From: Alkalihalobacillus sp. LMS39
GTDB lineage: Bacteria; Bacillota; Bacilli; Bacillales; Bacillaceae_F
Assembly (NCBI RefSeq): GCF_022812285.1
Contig: NZ_CP093300.1
Span: 682,001-746,000, forward strand
Reading direction: 5' to 3'
DNA length: 64,000 nucleotides
The notes under the pieces are model-generated. The model was not told where the DNA came from. It did not search any database and saw only the letters and a program-made list of their open reading frames with translations. This document shows positions 16,532-25,705 of the stretch, piece by piece (positions within the stretch are counted from its first letter, which is position 1; each line of letters starts with the position of its first letter). A program made the position numbers and the translations under genes.

Positions 16532-18142
16532 GTGGAAAAAAGTTTTGTAACTCTTTTATTTTTGTTTGTATTGTCACTAGGTTTATTGATGGCGTGTACT
16601 ACAGTAGAAGAAACTGGAACAGATTCAAGTGAAGACGAAAAGTCAGAAATCGTTTATGCCGCTGCAAATGATATTAATGATATGAATCCTCACTTATACA
16701 CTGGATCAATGCCAGCACAAGGGATGGTCTTTGAGTCATTAGTTGAGAATACAGCAGAAGGAATTCAACCGTTGTTAGCTGAATCATGGAAAATTTCAGA
16801 TGACGGCAAAGTATATACGTTTTATTTGCGAGAAGACGTGACGTTTCATGACGGAGAACCGTTTAATGCTGATGCAGTAAAACAAAATATAGAAGCTGTC
16901 CAAAGCAATGCGGAACGCCATTCGTGGATTCGGTTATCTACTAAACTTGAAGAAGTAAATGTTGTCGATGAGTATACGGTTGAGTTTATTTTAACAGAAC
17001 CGTATTATCCAACGTTACATGAATTATCGATGACGAGACCGTATGTATTTATTTCACCAAAAGATTTTATCGACGGGGAAACGAAAGAAGGTGTAAATGG
17101 CTATCATGGTACAGGCCCTTACATGCTTACAGAACATAAAGTAGACGAATATGCGACATTTGAAGCGAATGAACAGTATTGGGACGGGGAGCCAAGCATT
17201 AAGAAAATTACGTCAAAAGTTTTGCCAGCAGGTGAAACGACATTTCTAGCATTGCAAAAAGGAGAAATAAATTTTGTGTTTACGGACGACCGGGGGACAG
17301 ATAGTTTGAATGTGGAAGCTATGAATCAATTAGTTGAATCTAGTGAATTTCAACTAGTTCGAAGTGAAGCAATGAATACGAAAATGATCGTCGCTAATAG
17401 TAGCAAGCATGAGAGTCCAATAGGAGAAACGGCGGTTCGTGAAGCGATTTGGTATGCTATTGACCGACAAACGATTAGTAACACTATTTTTGATGGAACA
17501 GAAACAGAGGCACATACTTTATTTTCTCCAAACATTCAATATGCCAACGTAGAGCTTAAAGAGCGAGGTTTTGATTTAGAAAAAGCAAAAGAACGATTAG
17601 ATGAAGCAGGTTGGACATTAGAAGAAGGGTCTCATGTGAGAGCAAAGGATGGAAAGAGTCTAGCCTTAACCCTTTATTATGACAGTAATTCTTCATCTCA
17701 AAAAACACAAGCAGAGTTTATTCAAAGTTCATTAGCTGAAATTGGAATGGAAGTAGAAATATACGGAGAGGAATCAACATCAATCTCGAACCGAAGAGCA
17801 ACAGGGGAATATGAATTACTTTTTAATCAAACATGGGGTCTTGCTTATGATCCGCAAAGTACGATTTCTGCTTTTATGACAGAATCATCTTATCTCCATA
17901 CAACAAGCGGAATAGCTCAGGCAGAAGAACTATACGACAAGATTGATGAAGTCATGGTTTCAACTGATGAAGACAAACGTAAAGCTCTTTATGAAGATAT
18001 TTTAACGATCGTTCATAATGAAGCTGTGTTTATTCCTTTAACAAATGGAAGTTTGACGATTATTGCCCCGAAGGACGTAAAGGGAATTCAATTTAAGCAA
18101 ACACAATTTGAGCTGCCATTTGAACGAATGTATTTTGAATAA
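16532..18142 (+). CDS. cntA: CntA-type metallophore substrate-binding lipoprotein
   Basis: A 536-residue family-5 solute-binding protein of the nickel/peptide class. The signal peptide ends in lipobox LLMAC (Cys22). Segments such as DINDMNPHLYTGSMPAQGMV, RPYVFISPKDFIDGETK, KVLPAGETTFLALQKGEIN, FVFTDDRGTDSLN and NQTWGLAYDPQSTISAF match what I recall of Staphylococcus aureus CntA, which binds metal-staphylopine. The start is GTG behind GGTGGAGG. It begins cntABCDFE and lies behind a Zur box, so it probably captures a zinc, nickel or cobalt metallophore complex at the cell surface. Confidence 0.9.
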   Translation: MEKSFVTLLFLFVLSLGLLMACTTVEETGTDSSEDEKSEIVYAAANDINDMNPHLYTGSMPAQGMVFESLVENTAEGIQPLLAESWKISDDGKVYTFYLREDVTFHDGEPFNADAVKQNIEAVQSNAERHSWIRLSTKLEEVNVVDEYTVEFILTEPYYPTLHELSMTRPYVFISPKDFIDGETKEGVNGYHGTGPYMLTEHKVDEYATFEANEQYWDGEPSIKKITSKVLPAGETTFLALQKGEINFVFTDDRGTDSLNVEAMNQLVESSEFQLVRSEAMNTKMIVANSSKHESPIGETAVREAIWYAIDRQTISNTIFDGTETEAHTLFSPNIQYANVELKERGFDLEKAKERLDEAGWTLEEGSHVRAKDGKSLALTLYYDSNSSSQKTQAEFIQSSLAEIGMEVEIYGEESTSISNRRATGEYELLFNQTWGLAYDPQSTISAFMTESSYLHTTSGIAQAEELYDKIDEVMVSTDEDKRKALYEDILTIVHNEAVFIPLTNGSLTIIAPKDVKGIQFKQTQFELPFERMYFE

Positions 18143-18149
18143 AAGTGAA

Positions 18150-18208
18150 GGGATGTTTCTATTTTTTTGAAAGAAAAGACGATACGCGTTTTTCTTAAGG
18201 GACATCCC
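18150..18208 (+). other. cntA-cntB intergenic hairpin containing a MITE end fragment
   Basis: GGGATGT (18150-18156) pairs with ACATCCC (18202-18208), enclosing TGAAAGAAAAGACGATACGC and GTTTTTCTTA (18168-18198), the right end of the MITE-like family. This may lower transcription or stabilise the cntA message relative to cntB. Confidence 0.5.
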
Positions 18209-18263
18209 AATAGATATGTTCAAGTGATATCTTCCATTACACTTTTATAGAAGGAGTCTGTTG

Positions 18264-19196
18264 ATGCTAGGCTACATCATAAAAAGAATCGTGCTAACAA
18301 TGCCATTATTGGTTGCGATATCGTTTTTGACATTTGTTTTAATTAATCTGTCTCCGTTAGACCCGGCAGAGGTTGTCCTGCAAGCGCAAGGAGTACCTCA
18401 AATTACAGAAGAGCTCATTGTTCAAACGAAAGCTGAATTAGGGATGGATAAACCGTTCTTTATTCAATATTTTCATTGGGTATTAGCTAGCCTTCAGCTA
18501 GATTTTGGTTATTCGTTTGTAACCAATGATCCTGTTTGGACACTTATAGGCCCTGCATTTATCAATACGTTGAAACTGACGCTCGTATCGTCGGTTGTCA
18601 TTATCATAGTATCGATTGTATTAGGGGTTGTTTGTGCAATATATGAAGGAAAACTAGTTGACAAGACAGTAAGAGGTTTTTCTTTTATGTTAACGTCAAT
18701 GCCGTCTTATTGGTTAGCGACGTTAATGATTTGGTACTTTTCTGTCACACTCGATTTGCTGCCGACGAGTGGAATGCACTCTTATCAAAGTTATATTCTA
18801 CCGGTTATCGTCATTACGATAAGCTATGCTGGTATTTACTTTCGGGTTGTTCGTAGTTCTGTATTGAGCAATAAAAATAAAGATTTTGTTTTGTATGCAA
18901 GAGCTTGTGGGATAACTGAATCGCGAATCATGATTCATATTTTGAAAAATTCAATGCAAGTTGCTGTTTCTGTTTTTTGTATGGCGATTCCGATTATTTT
19001 AGGAAGTACTGTTGTCATTGAAAATGTTTTTGCTTGGCCAGGGTTAGGAAGTTTAACGGTGAAGTCAATATTAAGTCGTGATTTTCCAGTTATTCAAGCG
19101 TATGTCCTTATTTTAGCTGTCACATTTGTGTTGTTTAATATGATATCAGACATTATTAATGCGGGAATGAACCCCAAACTAAGGAATGACCTATAA
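18264..19196 (+). CDS. cntB: CntB-type ABC permease
   Basis: A 310-residue permease of the DppB/NikB family with six transmembrane helices. The N-terminal motif (LGYIIKRIVLTMPLLVAISF) and the EAA-like loop (YARACGITESRIMIHILKNS) are typical. ATG 18264 is seven bases from AAGGAG. It forms the membrane channel with CntC; its stop overlaps the cntC start (TAATG). Confidence 0.9.
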   Translation: MLGYIIKRIVLTMPLLVAISFLTFVLINLSPLDPAEVVLQAQGVPQITEELIVQTKAELGMDKPFFIQYFHWVLASLQLDFGYSFVTNDPVWTLIGPAFINTLKLTLVSSVVIIIVSIVLGVVCAIYEGKLVDKTVRGFSFMLTSMPSYWLATLMIWYFSVTLDLLPTSGMHSYQSYILPVIVITISYAGIYFRVVRSSVLSNKNKDFVLYARACGITESRIMIHILKNSMQVAVSVFCMAIPIILGSTVVIENVFAWPGLGSLTVKSILSRDFPVIQAYVLILAVTFVLFNMISDIINAGMNPKLRNDL

Positions 19197-20089
19197 TGCG
19201 ATTGATAAAAATAGTAAGCCAAGATAAAGTAACGATGGTATCTTTTATTATCATCATAGCCACCATTGTCATTGGGATGTTTGCCCCTGTTTTTGCCCCT
19301 CATGACCCAATTAAAGTTAATATGGCTCTTCGCTATGCCACACCGTCCTGGGAGTTTTTATTAGGAAATGACCATTTAGGTCGTTGTATCTTATCGAGAC
19401 TCATTTACGGTATTCGACCAAGTGTGTTAGCGGTGCTCGTTGCTCTTCTTATCTCTGTTTTAATAGGGGTAATACTCGGGTTTATCGCCGGTTATTATAA
19501 GGGGAAAGTGGACGCTCTTATTATGAGAACTTGTGATACAATGCTTTCTTTTCCAGGATATGTGATGGCCTTAGCTATCGTAGGAATATTAGGTGTCGGC
19601 CTTGAAAATATATTATTTGCTTTTATTTTAATAAAATGGGCTTGGTTTGCCCGACTTATTCGAACATCAGTAATGCAATACACAGAGTTAGAATATGTAA
19701 AGTTTGCAAAAGCAGCTGGGATGAGCAATACCCACATCATTTACAAACATATTGTTCCTGTAACATTTTCTGATGTTGCGGTTCTCTCGAGTAGTACGAT
19801 TGGATCGATGATATTACAAATATCGGGTTTTTCTTTTTTAGGATTAGGGATTCAAGCTCCACAAGCCGAATGGGGTATGATGCTCAATGAAGCACGGGAA
19901 GTGATGTTTACAAGACCAGAGCTAATGCTAGCACCTGGTTTAGCCATTATTATTGTTGTTTCTGCTTTTAATTTCTTAGCGGATGGTCTTCAAGTTGCAG
20001 TTGATCCGACATTGGCGCATTCTAGTAAACAAGAAATAAACACATCTCTTTTTCCTATGAAACGATTGAAAAAAGAGGTGGCGAAATAA
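19196..20089 (+). CDS. cntC: CntC-type ABC permease
   Basis: A 297-residue permease of the DppC/NikC family. It has the segment GNDHLGRCILSRLIYGIRPS, the EAA loop EYVKFAKAAGMSNTHIIYKH and the LQISGFSFLGLGIQAPQAEW region, with about six helices. The gene starts within the cntB stop and ends directly before the cntD ATG, showing tight coupling. Confidence 0.9.
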   Translation: MRLIKIVSQDKVTMVSFIIIIATIVIGMFAPVFAPHDPIKVNMALRYATPSWEFLLGNDHLGRCILSRLIYGIRPSVLAVLVALLISVLIGVILGFIAGYYKGKVDALIMRTCDTMLSFPGYVMALAIVGILGVGLENILFAFILIKWAWFARLIRTSVMQYTELEYVKFAKAAGMSNTHIIYKHIVPVTFSDVAVLSSSTIGSMILQISGFSFLGLGIQAPQAEWGMMLNEAREVMFTRPELMLAPGLAIIIVVSAFNFLADGLQVAVDPTLAHSSKQEINTSLFPMKRLKKEVAK

Positions 20090-20899
20090 ATGGAAACTCT
20101 TTTAGATGTGAGACATTTAAAGATTGTAGACAGCCGAACACAACAAGTCATTATTAAAGATAGTTCTTTTCAGCTTGAAACAGGCCGATGCCTTGGGATT
20201 GTTGGAGAAAGTGGTAGTGGGAAGTCTGTCACTTGTAAAGCGGTGATGAGATTAAATCGGCAATGGCTCCATCAAACAGGAGAAATTGCCTTTCAAGGGT
20301 TGGACTTAAATTCGATTTCTGAAAAAGAAATGAGAAAAAAACGTGGCAAGCATATTTGTATGATCGTTCAAAATGGAATGAGTGCTTTTGACCCGTCTAG
20401 TAGGATTGGGGTTTATTTACGAGAAACATTACAAACACATTATCGCTGGAATAAAACAGAGTGCGAAGAAAAAATGATAGAAGCAATGGGAAAAGTAAGG
20501 TTGCAACATCCGAGTGACATCTTAAAGAAATATCCACATGAGCTTTCAGGAGGAATGTTACAAAGAATAATGATAGCGTTGGCACTTGTATTAGAACCTG
20601 ACCTCTTAATTGCAGATGAACCGACAACAGCCCTTGATGCAATTTCACAATATGAAGTCGTTGAGCAGTTTATATTACTGCGGGAGAGAATCGGTTGTTC
20701 CGTTCTTTTTATTTCACATGACTTAGGTGTTGTACGAAAAATTGCAGATGATGTTATCGTCATGAAAGAAGGAGAAATCGTAGAGTCTGGAGAGACGGAA
20801 ACTATTTTTAATGCACCGAAACATGAGTATACAAAATATTTAATTTCTACAAGAGCGGCGTTAAGTGATAATTTCAAAAAAATGATGGGGAGAGCATAG
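20090..20899 (+). CDS. cntD: CntD-type ABC ATPase
   Basis: A 269-residue ATP-binding protein. Walker A is GIVGESGSGKSVTC (about 37-50), signature LSGGMLQR, Walker B LLIADEPTTALDA and switch LFISHDLGV. The first of two nonidentical ATPases that power the CntBC channel. Its C-terminal part (HEYTKYLISTRAAL) is the short oligopeptide-type tail. Confidence 0.9.
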   Translation: METLLDVRHLKIVDSRTQQVIIKDSSFQLETGRCLGIVGESGSGKSVTCKAVMRLNRQWLHQTGEIAFQGLDLNSISEKEMRKKRGKHICMIVQNGMSAFDPSSRIGVYLRETLQTHYRWNKTECEEKMIEAMGKVRLQHPSDILKKYPHELSGGMLQRIMIALALVLEPDLLIADEPTTALDAISQYEVVEQFILLRERIGCSVLFISHDLGVVRKIADDVIVMKEGEIVESGETETIFNAPKHEYTKYLISTRAALSDNFKKMMGRA

Positions 20900-20901
20900 C
20901 A

Positions 20902-21648
20902 TTGCTAGAAGTTAAAAATGTAGAAAAGTCATATAAAAGTGGAGTGTTATTTTCAAAAAAAAGCCAAATAGTCATAAAGAATGTTAGCTTTTCATGTCAA
21001 GAAGGGGAATGTCTTGGCATTATCGGTGAAAGTGGAAGTGGAAAGTCGACGTTAGGACGGCTAATGTTAGGAATTGAAAAACCAGACCGAGGGAGCGTGT
21101 TATTTGAGGGGAAAAACGTCATCGATAGGAAAGTCCGTCGGGGCCATTTAAGTGCTGTGTTTCAAGACTATAAATCTTCTATTAATCCTTTTTTTACAGT
21201 AGAAGATGCGATGTATGAACCGTTATGTTATTGGAAAAAGACTAAACGAGAACACGACATGAAAATTGATAAATTACTAGAACAGGTTGGTTTAAATCCG
21301 TCTTATCGGAAAAAGTATCCGCATGAGTTATCAGGGGGAGAAGTTCAACGAGTTTGTATTGCAAGAGCAATATCAACTGAACCAGCATGTATTGTGTTTG
21401 ATGAAGCAATTAGTTCATTAGATGTTTCTGTTCAAACGCAAGTTCTTGAGTTATTAAAACAAGTAAAACAAACGTATCACTTAAGTTATATTTTTATCAC
21501 CCATGACGTCCAAGCCGCTGCTTTTCTATGTGAGCGGGTGATTATTTTTAGAAACGGACAAATTGAAGAAATCGTTCATCTTCAAAGTTTGAAAGATGTT
21601 CAATCGGCTTATGCACAATCTTTGTTGCAAGCCATTATTACATTTTAA
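20902..21648 (+). CDS. cntF: CntF-type ABC ATPase
   Basis: A 248-residue ATP-binding protein. Walker A is GIIGESGSGKSTLG, signature LSGGEVQRVCIARA, Walker B CIVFDEAISSLDVS and switch FITHDVQAA. The start is TTG, seven bases after GGGGAGAG. It pairs with CntD. The usual DEP of Walker B is DEA here, as is common in this subfamily. Confidence 0.88.
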   Translation: MLEVKNVEKSYKSGVLFSKKSQIVIKNVSFSCQEGECLGIIGESGSGKSTLGRLMLGIEKPDRGSVLFEGKNVIDRKVRRGHLSAVFQDYKSSINPFFTVEDAMYEPLCYWKKTKREHDMKIDKLLEQVGLNPSYRKKYPHELSGGEVQRVCIARAISTEPACIVFDEAISSLDVSVQTQVLELLKQVKQTYHLSYIFITHDVQAAAFLCERVIIFRNGQIEEIVHLQSLKDVQSAYAQSLLQAIITF

Positions 21649-21678
21649 TGGCTTGTATATGACTGTAGGAGGAGACGG

Positions 21679-22863
21679 ATGGGTAGTGGAGCAATGTCTT
21701 GGCCATTTTTGCGGCTGTATGTATTAGTATTTCTCTATTTTAGTGCTAACTCCATGCTGAATGTGATTATTCCCCTTCAAGGAGAATCATTAGGAGCAAC
21801 GAACGCAACGATTGGTATGATTATGGGCGCTTATTTATTTACAACGATGTTTTTTCGTCCTTGGGCAGGACAAATGATTCAAAAGTATGGTCCAATTAAA
21901 GTGTTACGAATCATTTTAGTTATTAATGGATTTGCTCTCATCCTTTATACGATGACGGGATTAGGAGGATATCTCATTGCACGGATGCTCCAAGGAGTAT
22001 CAACGGCTTTTTTTTCGATGGCATTACAAATTGGAATTATTGATGCGTTACCTGAAAAAGACCGTTCTCAAGGGATATCTCTTTATTCCTTATTTTCTTA
22101 TCTACCTGGAATAATCGGACCACTCCTAGCATTAGGCATATGGCAAGGTGGGATGAGTTATTTTACAGTCATAATGGTTGCCATCGCGATGACGACTGGA
22201 ATTTTCGGTTATAGTGCGAAAATAGAAAAAGAAGAGACTGAACCAATACCTGCCGCAAATGAGAAGGTTAAAATGTTGAGTTTTTTTGCTCAGTTAATCA
22301 AAAATCCATTTTTATTTAAATGCAGTGTCTTGATGTTAGTATCTTCGATGATTTTTGGAGCCGTCACTGTGTTTATTCCGTTATATGCGATGGAAATAAA
22401 AGCAGGAAATGCAGGGATATACCTCATGCTTCAAGCAGCGACTGTTGTATTCGCTCGCTTCACGCTACGAAAGAGGATTCCATCAGATGGAAAATGGCAT
22501 TCCTCTTTTATTATGGGCACGATGTTGTTGTTAACGGTAGCTGCTCAAAGCATCAGCTTTTCCCTTGTTGGTGGAGCTCTTTTCTTTTATGTTGGAGCCG
22601 TATTGATGGGGATTGCTCAAGCTCTTCTTTACCCGACACTAACGACGTACTTGTCCTTTGTGTTACCAAAAGCAAACCGAAATGTTCTCTTAGGTTTATT
22701 TATTGCGATGGCTGATTTAGGAGTGTCGTTGGGAGGCGTCATTATGGGGCCAATAGCGGATCTTTTTTCTTATTCTGTTATGTATATGATTTGTGCAGGT
22801 TTAGGGGTTATTATGTTCTTTTTTGCTTATGAACGGAAAAAAACAAACAAAATGGTTGCCTAA
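21679..22863 (+). CDS. cntE: CntE-type MFS metallophore exporter
   Basis: A 394-residue, 12-helix major facilitator. Segments such as WPFLRLYVLVFLYFSANSML, LGATNATIGMIMGAYLFTTM and IIDALPEKDRSQGISLYSLF match what I recall of S. aureus CntE, which exports staphylopine. Its place as the last gene of a cntABCDF operon supports this. Exporters are only useful if the cell makes a metallophore, so biosynthesis genes are expected elsewhere. RBS AGGAGGAG. Confidence 0.85.
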   Translation: MGSGAMSWPFLRLYVLVFLYFSANSMLNVIIPLQGESLGATNATIGMIMGAYLFTTMFFRPWAGQMIQKYGPIKVLRIILVINGFALILYTMTGLGGYLIARMLQGVSTAFFSMALQIGIIDALPEKDRSQGISLYSLFSYLPGIIGPLLALGIWQGGMSYFTVIMVAIAMTTGIFGYSAKIEKEETEPIPAANEKVKMLSFFAQLIKNPFLFKCSVLMLVSSMIFGAVTVFIPLYAMEIKAGNAGIYLMLQAATVVFARFTLRKRIPSDGKWHSSFIMGTMLLLTVAAQSISFSLVGGALFFYVGAVLMGIAQALLYPTLTTYLSFVLPKANRNVLLGLFIAMADLGVSLGGVIMGPIADLFSYSVMYMICAGLGVIMFFFAYERKKTNKMVA

Positions 22864-22899
22864 AAAGGAGTATTCCACCTTTTTAGGCATTCTTTTTTT
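22858..22899 (+). terminator. cnt operon terminator
   Basis: GCCTAAAAAGG (22858-22868, including the stop codon) pairs perfectly with CCTTTTTAGGC (22878-22888), followed by ATTCTTTTTTT. Confidence 0.9.
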
Positions 22900-22967
22900 A
22901 CTACATCATCAACTGGTAAAACATGTTAACATGAAAGAGGAGAGAATGTGTAAAAGGAGCTGAATTA

Positions 22968-23381
22968 ATGACTTTTATGAACTGGACAACAGAGCATATC
23001 ATTCTTTTTTGTTATTGCCTATTGTTAATGTGGAATTATATAAGTAGCTTACTAGAATACAAAAAAACAAAACAACAATTAAAAGAACTCAAAAATTCAG
23101 AACTTCAATCTGAGCTTGAACTGATTCCGAAATGGCGACTTTTCGCGATGAAGGTAATTGGTGCTTTTATTTTCAAATGGATTCTTTTTATCATTGCTTT
23201 TGTACTGATCGGTAATGTACCTTTGCTTATTGTCGCTGGTATTCTTATCGTTTTACGGGTGTATATTATGTACCACACGTTAACCGAATTACAAAATACA
23301 AAGTTAGATTTATATGTATTATTGGGAGAAGCCATGTTTACAGCCATCTTTATTGTTTATTATTTTGGATTTGTTCTTTAA
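22968..23381 (+). CDS. Small multi-helix membrane protein, unknown
   Basis: A 137-residue protein with helices at about 8-27, 62-88, 88-105 and 117-136, and a charged helical loop after the first (LLEYKKTKQQLKELKNSELQ). RBS AAAGGAG. No family recognised; the signal-peptide protein downstream may be co-transcribed (37-base gap). Confidence 0.6.
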   Translation: MTFMNWTTEHIILFCYCLLLMWNYISSLLEYKKTKQQLKELKNSELQSELELIPKWRLFAMKVIGAFIFKWILFIIAFVLIGNVPLLIVAGILIVLRVYIMYHTLTELQNTKLDLYVLLGEAMFTAIFIVYYFGFVL

Positions 23382-23418
23382 TTGGCTTTTTTAAAATAAA
23401 CTATAGGCGGGAAGGAAA

Positions 23419-23868
23419 ATGAGAAAAAAGATAATGATCTTAATGGTATTCATGGTTTTGATAACTCCTCCCGTCCAAGCATTAAGCTGGGCATATGCAT
23501 TTGTAGTGTGGAACGGGAATGTATATCAAGTGACAGGGGAAGAAGTGGGAGAAAGTTTCATCGGTCAACAAATCGGCAAAGTAACAACAAAACCAAACGA
23601 TATGACAGGGAGGTATTATGGCAATGCTTCAAATTCCTATCCGAAGGGAACGAAATATTATGAGATTGAAGGAATAGAAACAAATGAAGCGATTGCGGTG
23701 GAAGAGAAAGCAGGAGTATGGTTCAAAGCTGTTTATGAAAACAGAGCCCCGTTTCATCTAATGAATGTAGTATATAGTCCATATTTTTACGTCTTTTTGT
23801 TGGGTATGGCAGTTGTGATTTTATTATCCATCTTTAAAAAAAGGAGAGTGGTAATAAATAAGAGTTAA
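23419..23868 (+). CDS. Signal-peptide protein with C-terminal membrane anchor
   Basis: A 149-residue type I membrane protein: signal peptide about 1-21 (ending PPVQA), a small beta-rich outer domain (LSWAYAFVVWNGNVYQVTGE ... PKGTKYYEIEGIETNEAIA), one helix (about 122-138) and a basic cytosolic tail (KKRRVVINKS). Function unknown. Confidence 0.6.
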   Translation: MRKKIMILMVFMVLITPPVQALSWAYAFVVWNGNVYQVTGEEVGESFIGQQIGKVTTKPNDMTGRYYGNASNSYPKGTKYYEIEGIETNEAIAVEEKAGVWFKAVYENRAPFHLMNVVYSPYFYVFLLGMAVVILLSIFKKRRVVINKS

Positions 23869-23910
23869 AAAAAGGAAGTTCTATTATTCTAAAAAATGCA
23901 AAAGTTCTCT

Positions 23911-23969
23911 TTCAATCTGAATGCGCTTACACTATAATAGTAGTAAGGTTGTGAATGGTTGTTCATTCA
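23911..23969 (+). promoter_or_regulatory. lcfA promoter with FadR box
   Basis: TGAATG-N6-CATTCA (23952-23969) fits the Bacillus FadR (TetR-type, fatty-acid degradation repressor) operator. It lies just downstream of a -10 TATAAT (23933-23938) with a weak -35 (TTCAAT, 23911-23916). Long-chain acyl-CoA would relieve repression. Confidence 0.75.
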
Positions 23970-23993
23970 CTCTAAATAAAGGAGGTATTGTTA

Positions 23994-25670
23994 ATGGTAG
24001 TGGCAGACAAAGTGTGGAAGACTCAGTATCCGAAAGAAATTCCAACAACGATTCAATATCCTGAAACTTCCCTTGTATCTTTCTTAGAAGAAGCCTACAA
24101 GAAAAACCCTAATCAACGAGCCATTTTATTTATGGGTAGTACGTTAACCTATAAAGAGCTTTATGAAAGTACGGTTAAACTAGCAAATGGCTTAAAAGAC
24201 CTAGGGTTACAGTCAGGTGACCGTGTATCGATTATGCTACCGAACTGTCCTCAAGCGGTAATTAGTTATTATGCTGTGTTAATGGTTGGCGGTATTGTAG
24301 TGCAAACAAATCCACTTTATGTAGAGCGGGAACTAGAGCATCAGCTCAACGATTCGGGTGCAACCTTTATGATTGCTCTTGATTGGGTGTATCCAAAGAT
24401 TGAGAAAGTAAAAAAAGTGTCAAAGTTAAAAAAGATACTCATAACTAGTTTAAAAGATTATTTACCGTTTCCAAAGAACCTTCTTTTTCCATTAGTAGCA
24501 AAGAAAAACGGGATGAACACAAAGGTTCCATATTCAGATGAGATTCTTTCGTTTACGAAAGTAATGAAAGCGGGATCCCCAACGGTAATATCTATTGAAA
24601 CGACGCCGGACGATGTTGCGATATTGCAATATACAGGTGGAACTACTGGACTAGCAAAAGGGGTTATGCTCACTCATCGGAACTTAATTGTAAACGTTGT
24701 TCAATGTAATGAGTGGCTATATAAATCTGAATACGGAAAAGAAAGAGTGCTTGGTATTGTGCCGTTTTTCCACGTGTATGGAATGACAGTTGTCATGAAT
24801 TCAAGTATTTATATGGGCTCGACCATGATTCTTTTACCAAAATTTGATCCGAAAACGGCATTAAAAACGATCGATAAGGAAAAGCCAACTTTATTTCCTG
24901 GAGCACCAACAATGTATATTGGCTTATTAAATCACCCTGAAATAAGCAATTATGATTTATCCTCCATTAAAGCTTGTATTAGTGGTTCAGCGCCTTTACC
25001 TATCGAAGTGCAGCAGCAGTTTGAAAAGATTACAAAGGGAGTTCTTGTAGAAGGGTATGGCTTAACGGAAACATCTCCAGTTACACATTGTAATTTCGTC
25101 TGGGGTGGTGACCGGGTAACAGGAAGCATCGGGGTACCATGGCCAGATACAGATGCCAAAATCATTTCACTTGATACGGGAGAGGAAGTTGAATCAGGTC
25201 AAGTTGGGGAACTTATTATTAAAGGGCCACAAGTGATGAAAGGCTACTGGAACCGCCCTGAAGAAACAGCTCATACGATTCAAGATGGATGGCTGTATAC
25301 GGGTGATATGGGATATATGGATGATAAAGGGTATTTTTATATCGTCGATCGGAAAAAAGATATGATAATTGCAGGTGGGTTTAATATTTATCCACGTGAA
25401 ATAGAAGAAGTTCTATTCGAACATCCAGCAGTATTGGAATGTGTTGTCATCGGCATTCCGGATCCATATCGAGGTGAAACAGTAAAAGCATTTATTGTTC
25501 TAAAAGAAGACGAGAAAGTATCTGAACAAGAGTTTGATAACTATTGCCGTGAAAAACTAGCAGCCTATAAAGTACCGAAGAAATACGAATTCCGTGAAGA
25601 GCTACCAAAAACAATGGTAGGGAAAGTATTACGACGAGCACTACGAGAAGAAGAAAATAACAATCAATAA
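23994..25670 (+). CDS. lcfA: Long-chain fatty-acid-CoA ligase
   Basis: A 558-residue adenylate-forming enzyme that activates fatty acids to acyl-CoA with ATP. Signatures are LQYTGGTTGLAKGVMLTHRN (ATP-binding P-loop), VEGYGLTETSPVTH, and the hinge YFYIVDRKKDMIIAGGFNIY, with the catalytic lysine near the end (PKTMVGKVLRR). ATG 23994 is eight bases from GGAGG. Expression is probably controlled by FadR. The SDR reductase downstream is likely co-transcribed. Confidence 0.93.
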   Translation: MVVADKVWKTQYPKEIPTTIQYPETSLVSFLEEAYKKNPNQRAILFMGSTLTYKELYESTVKLANGLKDLGLQSGDRVSIMLPNCPQAVISYYAVLMVGGIVVQTNPLYVERELEHQLNDSGATFMIALDWVYPKIEKVKKVSKLKKILITSLKDYLPFPKNLLFPLVAKKNGMNTKVPYSDEILSFTKVMKAGSPTVISIETTPDDVAILQYTGGTTGLAKGVMLTHRNLIVNVVQCNEWLYKSEYGKERVLGIVPFFHVYGMTVVMNSSIYMGSTMILLPKFDPKTALKTIDKEKPTLFPGAPTMYIGLLNHPEISNYDLSSIKACISGSAPLPIEVQQQFEKITKGVLVEGYGLTETSPVTHCNFVWGGDRVTGSIGVPWPDTDAKIISLDTGEEVESGQVGELIIKGPQVMKGYWNRPEETAHTIQDGWLYTGDMGYMDDKGYFYIVDRKKDMIIAGGFNIYPREIEEVLFEHPAVLECVVIGIPDPYRGETVKAFIVLKEDEKVSEQEFDNYCREKLAAYKVPKKYEFREELPKTMVGKVLRRALREEENNNQ

Positions 25671-25705
25671 AGGTGAAAGTCTTTGTGAAGTGCGGAGGAA
25701 TTGAG

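Noticed and set aside
22320-22715. 131-codon frame inside cntE
   Set aside because: It is an out-of-frame shadow with Cys/His/Ser-rich nonsense composition; cntE is clearly coding across it.
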